Assembly (NCBI GenBank): GCA_016713985.1
Contig: JADJOD010000017.1
Coordinates: 50,001 to 114,000, forward strand
From: Lewinellaceae bacterium
GTDB taxonomy: Bacteria; Bacteroidota; Bacteroidia; Chitinophagales; Saprospiraceae
Direction: 5' to 3'
Length of the DNA: 64,000 nt
Shown: in pieces, positions 13,441-22,344 of the stretch
Position numbering within the stretch: the stretch's first letter is position 1
Layout: each line of letters starts with the position of its first letter
Program-made: the position numbers and the translations under genes
The notes under the pieces: generated by a model
Database searches by the model: none
What the model was told of the DNA's origin: nothing
What the model saw: the letters and a program-made list of their open reading frames with translations, nothing else

Positions 13441-14577
13441 CTACATCAGCCATTTTTTGATAAACGGAATTTTACTCAACAGATAAATCAGCCCCAGAGA
13501 GATGGCTATGGCTATAAGTGCCTGAATAACAGTTCCATACAAGGGATTTAAGGTGGCGCTGAACAGGGTGTCGTACGTTATCCGGAATTGGCCTTCGTAG
13601 CCGTTTTTCATCACATCGAGCACCAGTACGTGTAAAAAATAGACGCCGAAACTGAGGTCGGCAAACCGGTTTACCCAGTGATTGACCCGCGGGTGCCGGT
13701 CGGCGAAACCCGACCAATCGTAGTCTCTCAGGAAGAGAAACAGTGCAAACGTCATAAGCACCACATTCGGACTGAAGTACACATAGAACTTATTGTCGTA
13801 CGTGCCCGCCTTCGCCGTGAGCCACCAGGTTCCGATGGCAGTCAGCGCCGGCATAAAAATGGCCAAAGCGTATATGATGCCTTTCCGGCGCACGGGGTAA
13901 GTGCAGAGGTAGTAACCCAGCACGTAAAACCCGATGTAACCCAGCCAGCCGACGTATTTAACCACAAATAAATTGGGAATGAGGTGTTGCAGTGCGGTGA
14001 CGCAAAAACTCAGTCCCAGAAAATATTCGATATCGCTGCGGTGCGCTTGTTTGATCCAGACGCGGAATACAGGTGTCAGCAGGTACAAACTGACGATCAT
14101 CGGGATAAACCACAGGTGGTAATACACGTCTTCAAACAAAATTTTGTCGCGGATCACACGCCACCCGGGCAGGTTGCCGTCGTAAATACGGCCCCGATTG
14201 TCGTAAAGCAGGTAAACGACGGACCAAAACGCAAAGGGGATCATTACCCTGCCGATTCGTTTTTTCAAAAACTCGCCGGTCGGTTCGTCGCGCGAAGGCG
14301 CCAGCATAAAACTACCGCTGAGCATAATAAAAAACGGCGTCGCCCAGCGCAGGGCGCTGTAAAAGATATTGCCGGTCCACCAGCGTATTTCCCAACTTGC
14401 TTCAGGCTGAAATGAAAACAGGAGCTCACCCACGGAATGCATCTGCACTACCGCAAATGCCGCGATGGTCCGGATATAGTTGGCATACAGTCGTTTAAAC
14501 TTTTTGGGCGGCGCATGTGCCAACACTGCCGGCGCTTCGATTCCGTTTTCCGACGACGTACTGCCCATATTGGGCAC
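13441..14577 (-). CDS. Acyltransferase 3 family membrane protein (OafA/WecH type)
   Basis: 378 residues with about ten hydrophobic segments. The opening YANYIRTIAAFAVVQMHS carries the conserved arginine and histidine of the acyltransferase 3 family. LRWATPFFIMLSGSFML and RIGRVMIPFAFWSVVYLL match the following family blocks. These proteins move acetyl or other acyl groups onto sugars, peptidoglycan or lipids at the inner membrane. The N-terminal 30 residues (Ala/Pro/Lys-rich) would be cytoplasmic. The target is unknown; PBP1C upstream makes a cell-envelope glycan plausible but this is only context. Confidence 0.85.
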   Translation of the reverse strand: MPNMGSTSSENGIEAPAVLAHAPPKKFKRLYANYIRTIAAFAVVQMHSVGELLFSFQPEASWEIRWWTGNIFYSALRWATPFFIMLSGSFMLAPSRDEPTGEFLKKRIGRVMIPFAFWSVVYLLYDNRGRIYDGNLPGWRVIRDKILFEDVYYHLWFIPMIVSLYLLTPVFRVWIKQAHRSDIEYFLGLSFCVTALQHLIPNLFVVKYVGWLGYIGFYVLGYYLCTYPVRRKGIIYALAIFMPALTAIGTWWLTAKAGTYDNKFYVYFSPNVVLMTFALFLFLRDYDWSGFADRHPRVNHWVNRFADLSFGVYFLHVLVLDVMKNGYEGQFRITYDTLFSATLNPLYGTVIQALIAIAISLGLIYLLSKIPFIKKWLM

Positions 14578-14763
14578 AAGGTTAGGATTAATATTGAAAA
14601 CAAGCGGAAATTTAACCCATTGGTTGGTTTGAATAAGCGAACAAGATCAACGATACTAATTTTCTTCGGAACATTCTGATATTGAATGAACCGGGCGTCG
14701 TGTCAAAAGTCTTTAAGTTTCACATTGTCGCGTATTGGGAGAAATTTTATTCGGATGATGCGC

Positions 14764-14796
14764 AGACATTCCAGGTTTTGAAAACCTGGAATGTCT
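14764..14796. repeat. 33-base perfect palindrome (REP-like)
   Basis: Arms AGACATTCCAGGTTTT (14764-14779) and AAAACCTGGAATGTCT (14781-14796) pair perfectly around a single central G. It lies between the stop of pbpC and the start of the acyltransferase gene. The build (16+1+16, centre TTGAA, ATG/CAT near the ends) is the same as the palindrome at 58267-58299 although the arm sequences differ. It could act as a terminator or be a dispersed REP-type element. Confidence 0.75.
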
Positions 14797-14878
14797 GGTT
14801 CGATCGCGATTCAAAATAATATTTTCCGTTTCAAATCCAAAATATAGTATCGCTGACTTTTGACCCCCCCCCAGCTGC

Positions 14879-17324
14879 TTACTTTCCGATTATTTCGAAA
14901 GACTGCTCTAAGCGGCTGCCGTCTTTGTCCACTAAGGTCAGTTTGTGCGGACCAACGGAAGGTTGCAAGGCCTTTTGGTGAAAGGTGGTGGTACTGCCCA
15001 GGTAAACGCCGTCGAGGTGCCAGAAAATTTCCTTGCCGGGTATGCGGTGGGCGACTTCAAATACCGTACTGCTCAATTTGCCGTCGAGGTCTACCGGCAC
15101 ATAGATCTGCGTCGGGTGTTTGGGGTAGATCAGTTGCATGGGAACGCTGCTCAAAGCGGCCTGCGACGCCACACAATCCGCCCGGAAGGGTGGCGGCGAC
15201 ACATACCAGGGGTTTTTACTTTTAAAATAAAATTCCTCTACCGGCGGCAACACAAACCACGCGTGGTGTTGCATCGAAGCGGGTGATTCGCAATCGCTGC
15301 TCACCTGCCATTGGCTGCCCGCGTCTAAGTGAAGCAGTCGATGGTAAGCGCAAACAGCCGCTTTTAAACCACATTTGGGGATCCAGGCCGTGTCCGCCTC
15401 GCAGTATTCACCGGCCCGAAACCCGCTTTGGCGGCATACCGGCGCCTGCACCATGTCGTCGTAAGGTGGATCGAACCAGCTGTTGCCGGGCAATTGGTCA
15501 AAAATTTCAAACAATACCGGCGCCGCCATTTCCACGCCGATCAATCCCGGCCGGCCCTCGCCGTCCGCGTTGCCCACCCAGATACCCACGGCGTACCGGG
15601 GGGTTACGCCTGCCGCCCAGGCATCGCGAAACCCAAAACTGGTACCCGTTTTCCACGCAACCGGTTTGCCGGCCTGAAAAAGTTCCCATTCACCCGCGCT
15701 GTTCGGGCGCTCTACCTCCCGCATTGCTTCAAAGGTGTGCCAAATGGCAGCCGCGCTCAACAGATCGGTGGACGAAGGACGGTAGGCGGCGTTGGACGGG
15801 GGCGGGGATTCATAATAAAACCCGGGGCGCGGAAGTCGGTGGGGTCGTAACGGCCGTTCCGGTCGTAAAAACCACCCAACTCACGCGCCATGCAGGCATA
15901 TGTATTGGTGATATCCAGCAAATTGGCTTCCGCTCCTCCGAGGATCAGCGACAGGCCATAGTGGTCCGGGGGGTGATTCAGGGTACCCAAACCCAGCCTT
16001 TGCAGGTTAAAATGAAATTTGTCTAATCCGTATTGTTGCAGCAACAGGACAAACGGCACGTTGAGCGAGCGGATCAGGGCCCGCCGGGCCGGCACCGCGC
16101 CGTCGTAATTCTCGTAAAAATTTTCGGGTTTGTAACGCCCCAACTGGGTCGGCACGTCGCGCAGCAAACTACGCGGCAAAATATCGCCGCTTTCAATCGC
16201 CAATGCGTATAAATAGGGCTTCAGGATACTGCCCGTACTGCGCGGGGCAGCAATAATATCCACCGATTCGCCGTGTTCCTTGCCCGCATCGGCTACATTG
16301 CCCACGTATGCCAACACTTCACCTGTGGGCACGTCGATGACGAGCGCCGCCATGTTGTGCACCCCGTTCCCGCGATAAATCGCCTGCCGGCGCCGAAGAA
16401 TTTCGATGATTCGTTGTTGTAGCTCCCGGTCCACCGTGGTTTTAAACCGGTGAACGGCAGGAGAGCCGGAGTGAGCGGTCGTCGGCAGCCGGTCGAGCAG
16501 GTGTGGGGCGAGTTGCGGCAAAGGCAGGGGTTCGTCGGGAAGGGGTTCTTCTTTGGACAGTTCACACTCGATCGCAGAAAGGGTTCCGGAATCGCGCAGT
16601 TTTTCCAGTAAGCGGTTTCTTTTCTCCATCAGGGCTTTCCGGTTGCGGCCGGGGTGGATCAGACCGGGGCTGTTGGGCAACACGGCGAGTGTGGCCGATT
16701 CCGCCCAGGTGAGCAAACCCGGCCGTTTGCCATAGTAGCGCCAGGAAGCGGCTTCCAGGCCCACGACGTTGCCGCCGAACGGCGCATTGGAGGCGTAAAG
16801 GCCGAGTATTTCGCGTTTGGAATACGTCAGTTCCAGCCGGGTAGCCTGGAACATTTCCACTATTTTTGCCAGATCGTGCGGGGCGGGTTGTCGCGCATCA
16901 GCCGGATTACCTGCATGGTGAGGGTGCTGCCGCCACTTACCACCCGGCCGTTTCGCAGGTTCAGCCAAAGGGAACGGCCGATGCTGAGCGGATCGACACC
17001 CGGATGCCAGCGGAAACGTTTGTCTTCAAAAGCGATCACACAGGTCGTGTATTTCTCCGGTACCGAATCGATGGCCGGAAAACGCCACTGCCCGTCGGTA
17101 GCGATACGCGCGCCCAGCAGTTCGCCGCCGCGATCTTCCACCACGATGGAAACAGGTTTGTCAAACAAAGGCTGAGGCAGGCAAAAGAGCCAGATGGTCG
17201 TCAGCACAAACAACACAGCCGTTGTTTTTGGCCGGCGGCGGGCAAAAACAACGGCTGTGTTGCGTGCCTTTGAAAGGTACGTCCGCAATAGTGTATAAAA
17301 ACGCTGAGTGGCCCCGGGTTGCAT
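14879..17324 (-). CDS. pbpC: Penicillin-binding protein 1C, broken by two frameshifts
   Basis: Full extent about 815 residues, close to the family norm. In order: one membrane anchor (AVLFVLTTIWLFCLP), a GT51 transglycosylase domain (AFEDKRFRWHPGVDPLSIGRS, GGSTLTMQ), a transpeptidase domain with SxxK in STGSILKP, the SLN motif and WKTGTSFG, and a C-terminal penicillin-binding-protein C domain (IYPKHPTQIYVPVDLDG onward). It polymerises and crosslinks peptidoglycan, although PBP1C types often show weak crosslinking. The frame breaks at the T5 run 16863-16867 and at the A4/C3 run 15817-15823, each one base short. Restoring them gives TIWQKIVEMFQ and RAPGFYYESPPPSN. It pairs functionally with the alpha-2-macroglobulin at 6588-12218. 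Confidence 0.88.
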
Positions 17325-17432
17325 GAGTGGATTTTGGGTCCAAAAATAGGAATCTGCGGCAATCTGGCGGGCAGGTGTTTAGCAGGCGTGGGAAACCAAC
17401 AAGTATTCGCAGAGGTATATGAAAAAAAATAA

Positions 17433-17477
17433 ATCGTATATGATTTTTGATAATCGTATACGATGTTTATACCTTTG
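17433..17477 (+). promoter_or_regulatory. Promoter with two operator palindromes upstream of the GntR gene
   Basis: A Bacteroidota promoter is visible: TTTTTG at 17444-17449 and TACCTTTG at 17470-17477, spacer 20 bases, with the start codon 5 bases further on. Two near-identical 12-mers, ATCGTATATGAT (17433-17444) and ATCGTATACGAT (17453-17464, perfect palindrome), flank and fill the promoter, 20 bases apart (two helical turns). They fit the TnGTnnnACnA operator pattern of FCD-type GntR proteins, so autorepression by the next gene is likely. Confidence 0.75.
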
Positions 17478-17481
17478 CCGC

Positions 17482-18135
17482 ATGATTACATCCTCTGAAA
17501 GGAACCGGGTTCGGTCTTTACTACTGGACGAACTGTTAAACGGTTCGATCCATTGCGGCGACCGGCTTTCCCTGCCCGGTCTTGCAAAAAAAATGAAGTG
17601 CAGCGTTACCCCGATCAGGGAGGCGCTTACCCAACTTGAATCCAGCCAAGTGATCGAAGCCATACCCAACCGGGGCTTTTTTATTCCCGAACTGGATATT
17701 CGGGAAGCCCGGAATTTGTATGATCTGATCGCTACGATCGAAGCATTTGCCCTGGAGCAATCCGTGTTTTCGGCCCGGAATGTTCAACAACTGGAGCGCC
17801 TGCAAATGGCCTTTGAAGCAGCCGATGATCCGGGCGCCAGAATCCGGGCAGACATGGCGTTTCACGATGCCCTGACGGGGAATTATGATAATCCGTACGC
17901 CCAACAAATACTTAAAGACTTGAAGATCAGGGTATTTTTCTACGAAAAATCTTACATGGGCGATTCCGCTTCCACCATTCACTCCGAACAACTGCATTGC
18001 GAGATCATCCGGGCAATCGCTGTAAACGACCTAAAAAAAGCGTCGGAATTGTTGCGCCAAAATTGGCACATCACCCTCGAATCCATACGAAAACATTTTT
18101 TTAACCCCCAACACGGGCGGAAGTCCGGCAAATAA
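17482..18135 (+). CDS. GntR family transcriptional regulator, FCD/VanR type
   Basis: 217 residues from ATG 17482, chosen because the promoter box TACCTTTG ends 5 bases before it; the frame upstream is open but lies in the promoter. The N-terminal winged helix-turn-helix is recognisable (GDRLSLPGLAKKMKCSVTPIREALTQLESSQVIEAIPNRGFFIPEL). The C-terminal all-helical FCD ligand-binding domain carries acidic and histidine residues for a metal (DMAFHDAL; HSEQLHCEIIRAI). FCD regulators usually sense carboxylates or sugar acids. The CPBP protease gene follows after 9 bases, so the two are probably cotranscribed. Whether it also controls the amine-catabolism genes ending at 19064 is open. Confidence 0.88.
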   Translation: MITSSERNRVRSLLLDELLNGSIHCGDRLSLPGLAKKMKCSVTPIREALTQLESSQVIEAIPNRGFFIPELDIREARNLYDLIATIEAFALEQSVFSARNVQQLERLQMAFEAADDPGARIRADMAFHDALTGNYDNPYAQQILKDLKIRVFFYEKSYMGDSASTIHSEQLHCEIIRAIAVNDLKKASELLRQNWHITLESIRKHFFNPQHGRKSGK

Positions 18136-18144
18136 ACACGCGCC

Positions 18145-19044
18145 ATGACGATCAAAAACCAGGACAACACCAATGACTCATTCTACCGCCTTATCGGCTG
18201 GTACCTTGGAATCATTTTTATATTGAGTTGGGCATTACAAGGCCTGGCTATCCAAACTGAAGGGGGTATTAACGGGGAACAGGCGGAGTTATGGCTTGTC
18301 GCCACCATGTTTATTCCGGCTTTGGTGAGCATCATTTTTCTAATTCGGCACAAACAACTGAGATCCAACATTTTGTGGAAACCGAACCGGCGAATTTTTT
18401 CCAGTATTCTGATTGCGGTACTCATCCCGACCCTTATTGCGTTTGTCGTCGTTGCATGGGTTCAGCAAGCCGGGTTCGGGCATTCCAGGTGGTTTGTGTT
18501 TTCTTCCGCAGGTGTGGATATTTCAGGTGGCCCCTGGTTACTGGGAAAAGGGAACCAGACCTGGTTATACTTTATCGGCAATATCGGTTTCACCGGGTTG
18601 TTTTTTTCTTTGTTGAACGCCATTCCAGCCGCCGGGGAAGAGTTTGCCTGGCGCGGTTTTTTCCAGAGTCTGTTGACAAAACGTTTCGGAACCATCCGGG
18701 GAATTGTATTACTGGGTGTTATCTGGTCTTTGTGGCACCTGCCCGCACAATTAGCCGGGTATAATTATCCGGAAAACCCGGTGTTGGGCAGTTTTATCCT
18801 TTCTCCCATCGAACTGGTTTCTGTTTCGTTGTTCCTGGGCTGGCTGACCATACGGACCAAAAGTTTTATACCTGCGGCTGTTGCACACGGCGCCGGCAAT
18901 TCTATTCAGGAAGGTGTAATCGGAAGTCTGGAACTATCCGTGCCTCGGGTGTATGAAGATATCCTCACCCTTTCCGTGACCATGATCGCGGGTTTATTGT
19001 TTTGGTATTTACTCAAAACCAGTCACATACAAAAACAACATTAG
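18145..19044 (+). CDS. CPBP family intramembrane metalloprotease
   Basis: 299 residues, about eight hydrophobic segments. The CPBP/Abi (CAAX-protease-like) signature is complete: GEEFAWRGFFQ (EExxxR), WSLWHLP (histidine in the second motif) and AAVAHGAGNS (third motif). These glutamate-type intramembrane proteases process prenylated or peptide substrates, and some bacterial members are bacteriocin immunity proteins. It starts 9 bases after the GntR gene, suggesting joint expression. No bacteriocin precursor is visible nearby, so the substrate is unknown. Confidence 0.87.
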   Translation: MTIKNQDNTNDSFYRLIGWYLGIIFILSWALQGLAIQTEGGINGEQAELWLVATMFIPALVSIIFLIRHKQLRSNILWKPNRRIFSSILIAVLIPTLIAFVVVAWVQQAGFGHSRWFVFSSAGVDISGGPWLLGKGNQTWLYFIGNIGFTGLFFSLLNAIPAAGEEFAWRGFFQSLLTKRFGTIRGIVLLGVIWSLWHLPAQLAGYNYPENPVLGSFILSPIELVSVSLFLGWLTIRTKSFIPAAVAHGAGNSIQEGVIGSLELSVPRVYEDILTLSVTMIAGLLFWYLLKTSHIQKQH

Positions 19045-19063
19045 GCGCCTATCCGTAGCAGCG

Positions 19064-19756
19064 CTAAACTCCTTCCAAAAACCGCATCACCCACTCCCCC
19101 ACCCTGCCTTGGTCCACCGGCAAATCCAGACTTGCCAGGGCCGCATCCGTTTTTTCATTCCCGATCCTTTCCCGGCGGCTTTCCAGCAGCGCCGCTTCGT
19201 ATTTTTTCGGGAATTCGGGGTGCCCCTGAATGCCCAGCATCCGCTCACCGACGCGAAACATGGCCACGGGGCAGACAGCGGTCCGCGCCAGAACCGTGCT
19301 GCCGGGCGGCAATTCCAGCACCTGATCCTGGCACATCATGAGCAGATTGAGGTGATCCCGGAAAGGTTCCATCCAGGGCTCCCGCTGCAAGATTTGGAAG
19401 GAATGGGCGCCCACATTCCAGCCGGTTTTTGCCTTTTCCACTTTCCCGTCCAGCGCCTCGCCCAACATCTGGTGGCCGAAACAAACGCCGATAAACTTCT
19501 TTTTTCCGGCATGTATCTTTTTCACAAAGGCCTTTAAGGCCAAAATCCAGTCCACATCGTCGTACACGGAGTATTTGGAACCCGTGCACATATAGGCGTC
19601 ACAATCGTCGTCATCGGCGGGGAAATGCCCGTTGCAGGCGTCGAAAAACGCAAATTCTGCCTGCGGGAGCCAGGCTTGAAACATATCCCTGTAATCCCCG
19701 GCGATGGAGCGGAATTGTTCCAACACGTGGTCGCATTCGAGGAGGCCTATTTTCAT
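19064..19756 (-). CDS. Class I glutamine amidotransferase-like hydrolase
   Basis: 230 residues of GATase1 type. Nucleophile Cys in GVCFGHQML at about residue 92, and the His/Glu pair in IQGHPEF at about 180-182. There is no synthetase domain attached, so it is a stand-alone hydrolase like GMP-synthase-related amidotransferases or gamma-glutamyl hydrolases (PuuD-like role). The genes upstream on the same strand encode a glutamine synthetase-like ligase, a dehydrogenase and an aldehyde dehydrogenase. I infer that it cleaves the gamma-glutamyl bond at the end of a gamma-glutamyl-amine pathway. It is separated from the aldehyde dehydrogenase stop by 349 bases of mostly repeats. Confidence 0.82.
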   Translation of the reverse strand: MKIGLLECDHVLEQFRSIAGDYRDMFQAWLPQAEFAFFDACNGHFPADDDDCDAYMCTGSKYSVYDDVDWILALKAFVKKIHAGKKKFIGVCFGHQMLGEALDGKVEKAKTGWNVGAHSFQILQREPWMEPFRDHLNLLMMCQDQVLELPPGSTVLARTAVCPVAMFRVGERMLGIQGHPEFPKKYEAALLESRRERIGNEKTDAALASLDLPVDQGRVGEWVMRFLEGV

Positions 19757-19896
19757 ATATCAATGATAATCAGGCAAAATGCCCTGGTTTTGTGATTAGT
19801 GAGGCGGTGACTGGCAGTCACTGCCTCACTTGAAAGAACGGCTTGGTTGAATGAAGTTTAATTTTGACAGGATTTACAGGATTTACACATCCTGGT

Positions 19897-20110
19897 AACA
19901 GGCAAAATATCCTGTAGATCATGTTAATCCTGTCCAATAAAACCTACAGTAACAGGCAAAATATCCTGTAGATCATGTTAATCCTGTCTAATAAAACCTA
20001 CAGTAACAGGCAAAATATCCTGTAGATCATGTTAATCCTGTCTAATAAAACCTACAGTAACAGGCAAAATATCCTGTAGATCATGTTAATCCTGTCTAAT
20101 AAAACCTACA
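19897..20110. repeat. Four tandem copies of a 54-base repeat
   Basis: Copies start at 19897, 19951, 20005 and 20059 with a spacing of exactly 54 bases. They are nearly identical (one C/T difference in copy 1) and the last ends at 20110. Each contains GGCAAAATATCCTGTAGATC and TTAATCCTGTCTAATAAAACC. There are no intervening spacers, so this is not a CRISPR. The stop codon of the aldehyde dehydrogenase (20106-20108) lies inside the last copy. The ATCCTGT words recur in the inverted repeat at 63879-63962. Confidence 0.92.
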
Positions 20111-21500
20111 CGCCTGTCCTCAAATGAAACGACTTTGGCCGGGTCAACGACTCGTAACCCAGCGCAGACAACGTACAACCCCGGCCCGAGTCTTTTACCC
20201 CCGTCCAGGCCAACGCCGGATCGAGATAATCGCAGCGGTTCATAAAGCAGGTGCCCGTTTCGAGGCGTCCGCCTATATGTTGGGCGGCCTCCACATCCTG
20301 GGTCCATACCGAAGCCGTGAGGCCGTAACGGCTGTCGTTCATCAGGCGAATGGCTTCTTCGTCGTTTTTTACGGACATGATACCCACCACCGGGGCAAAG
20401 GATTCTTCCGTCATGATCAACATCGAATGGTCCACCCCCGTGAGTACCTGCGGGGCCATGTAGGGTGTTCCGTCGCGATGTTCGGGAAAAAGGGATGGAT
20501 CGATCAGTGCCCGGGCGCCTTTTTGCCGGGCTTCCTGTACCTGGGCCTGCGCAGCGGCAGCGGCGGATGCCCGCACCATCGGGCCCAGCGTGGTATCGGG
20601 GTTCAAGGGGTTGCCGAGCCGGTATTGCTTGGTTAAATCCACAAAACCTTCAACAAACGTATCGAACAGGCGCTCGTGAACATAAATCCGCTCGATGCCG
20701 CAGCAGGACTGTCCGGAATTAAAAAACGCCCCGTCCACCAGGTTTTCGATGGAAAAGGCGAGCGGCGCATCGGCGCGAACGTAGGCAGGGTCTTTGCCGC
20801 CCAATTCAAGGCCCGCCGCCAAAAAGCGCTGGTTAACAGCCTGTTGCACGGCTTTCCCTCCTTCTACCGAGCCGGTAAAGGCCACATGCGCAACCCGGGA
20901 ATCGGCGATGACAGCGGCCACCTGCTGATGATCCAGGTGTAAAAACTGAAAAACACCTTCCGGCGCTCCGGCCGACTGAAAAGCGGCGGCATAGCGTTCG
21001 GCGCACAGCGGAGTTTGCTGGGCGTGTTTCAGTATCACGGTGTTGCCGGCCATGATGGCGGGGATCACTACGTTTACGGAGGTCAGGTATGGATAATTCC
21101 AGGGTGCGAGCACAAACACGACGCCGAGTGGTTCGCGCCGGATAAAGCGCCGGAAACCCGCCGATTGTTCGATCCCGATGTCGGCCAGCGCCTGCTCCGC
21201 GATGTCGATCATATAATTCGCCCGCTCTTGGAACCCTTTTTTGATTTCAAAAGAGGTGTAACAAACGGGGCGCCCCATTTGCCAGCTCAACTCTTCGCCG
21301 ATCACTTCGGCGTGATCGAGAAAATACTGAACGGCTTTGCGGCAGATGTCGGCCCGTTCGGCGATGCCGGTCCACTTCCAGTCTTGCTGCGCCCCGGCTG
21401 CGCGTGCGAGCGCCTGCGCTGTTTCCCGGTCGCCGGCATAGGGCCGTTCCACAAAAACGGAGCCGTCGACGGGGCTGATGGTTTGAAACATATCCTTCAT
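20106..21500 (-). CDS. Aldehyde dehydrogenase, NAD(P)-dependent
   Basis: 464 residues from ATG 21498-21500. The start is supported by the family N-terminus and by a 4-base ATGA overlap with the stop of the upstream dehydrogenase gene. Conserved blocks: APWNYPYLTSVNVVIPAIMAGNTVILKHA (cofactor region), LELGGKDPAYV with the catalytic glutamate near residue 231, and FFNSGQSCCG with the nucleophilic cysteine near 265. In this operon it probably oxidises a gamma-glutamylated amino-aldehyde (for ethanolamine, gamma-glutamyl-acetaldehydamide to gamma-glutamylglycine). The general reaction is certain, the substrate inferred from neighbours. Its stop codon falls in the 54-base tandem repeat downstream. 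Confidence 0.9.
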   Translation of the reverse strand: MKDMFQTISPVDGSVFVERPYAGDRETAQALARAAGAQQDWKWTGIAERADICRKAVQYFLDHAEVIGEELSWQMGRPVCYTSFEIKKGFQERANYMIDIAEQALADIGIEQSAGFRRFIRREPLGVVFVLAPWNYPYLTSVNVVIPAIMAGNTVILKHAQQTPLCAERYAAAFQSAGAPEGVFQFLHLDHQQVAAVIADSRVAHVAFTGSVEGGKAVQQAVNQRFLAAGLELGGKDPAYVRADAPLAFSIENLVDGAFFNSGQSCCGIERIYVHERLFDTFVEGFVDLTKQYRLGNPLNPDTTLGPMVRASAAAAAQAQVQEARQKGARALIDPSLFPEHRDGTPYMAPQVLTGVDHSMLIMTEESFAPVVGIMSVKNDEEAIRLMNDSRYGLTASVWTQDVEAAQHIGGRLETGTCFMNRCDYLDPALAWTGVKDSGRGCTLSALGYESLTRPKSFHLRTGV

Positions 21501-22273
21501 AGTTCCGGCGTTACATAGGCCGCAGTAATACCCCCGTCCACCAGGAATTCCGTGCCGGTCACGTAGGAGGACTCGTCTGACGCTAAGTAAAGGGCCGCCT
21601 GCGCCATTTCTTTTGCTTCGCCGAAACGCCCCATGGGGATGTGCACCAGCCGGCGCTGCTTTTTTTCCTCGGTATTCAGGAATTTCATGAGCAGTTCGGT
21701 GCGCAGGGGGCCGGGGCACAGCGCGTTCACGCGTATGTTTTCCCGCGCATGAATGATGGCGAGTTCGCGGCTCATCGACAATACCGCGCCCTTGCTGGCC
21801 GTGTAGGCGATCTGGGGCGTGGCGGCGCCGAGCAGCGCCACAAACGAAGCCGTATTGATGACGGAGCCGCCGCCCGCGCGCCGGAGGGCCGGAATGCCGT
21901 ATTTGCAGCCGAAAAAAACACCTTTTACGTTGATGTTCATCGTCAGGTCCCAGACGGATTCTTCCGTGGAAACGGCATCGTCGTCGTTGCTGTGCATAAT
22001 ACCCGCGTTGTTGAACAGGATATGCAAGGCGCCATAGGTTTTTTCCGCAAAAGCGACCATGTGTTCACAATCGGCGGCTTTGGACACGTCGGCGTGTACG
22101 TAGGCGGCTTCCAAACCTTCGTTGCTGATCAGGGTCACGGTTTCGTTGCCGCCGGCGTCGTCCACGTCCGCCACGACGACCCGGGCGCCTTCGCGGGCAA
22201 ATAACAACGCGGTCTCGCGGCCGATGCCGCTGCTGCCGCCGGTGATGAGGGCTGTTTTGTGTTGTAAGCGCAT
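21497..22273 (-). CDS. Short-chain dehydrogenase/reductase
   Basis: 258 residues from ATG 22271-22273, chosen over longer open frames because MRLQHKTALITGGSSGIG is the standard SDR opening. Cofactor motif TGGSSGIG (11-18), NNAG structural motif, and catalytic Ser plus YTASK (Tyr about 157, Lys about 161). An aspartate after the second strand (VADVDD) points to NAD rather than NADP. The stop overlaps the aldehyde dehydrogenase start (ATGA), so the two are translationally coupled. An alcohol dehydrogenase followed directly by an aldehyde dehydrogenase fits stepwise oxidation of a hydroxyl group, as needed for gamma-glutamyl-ethanolamide. The substrate is an inference. Confidence 0.9.
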   Translation of the reverse strand: MRLQHKTALITGGSSGIGRETALLFAREGARVVVADVDDAGGNETVTLISNEGLEAAYVHADVSKAADCEHMVAFAEKTYGALHILFNNAGIMHSNDDDAVSTEESVWDLTMNINVKGVFFGCKYGIPALRRAGGGSVINTASFVALLGAATPQIAYTASKGAVLSMSRELAIIHARENIRVNALCPGPLRTELLMKFLNTEEKKQRRLVHIPMGRFGEAKEMAQAALYLASDESSYVTGTEFLVDGGITAAYVTPEL

Positions 22274-22344
22274 GTGTTTTTCAGTAAGTTGGACAAATAA
22301 TTTTCTTCGCAACATACGGGCGGATAAGATTTCCGCCTTGCTAC

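Noticed and set aside
19897..20110. CRISPR array
   Set aside because: The 54-base units are joined directly without unique spacers, and no cas gene is present.
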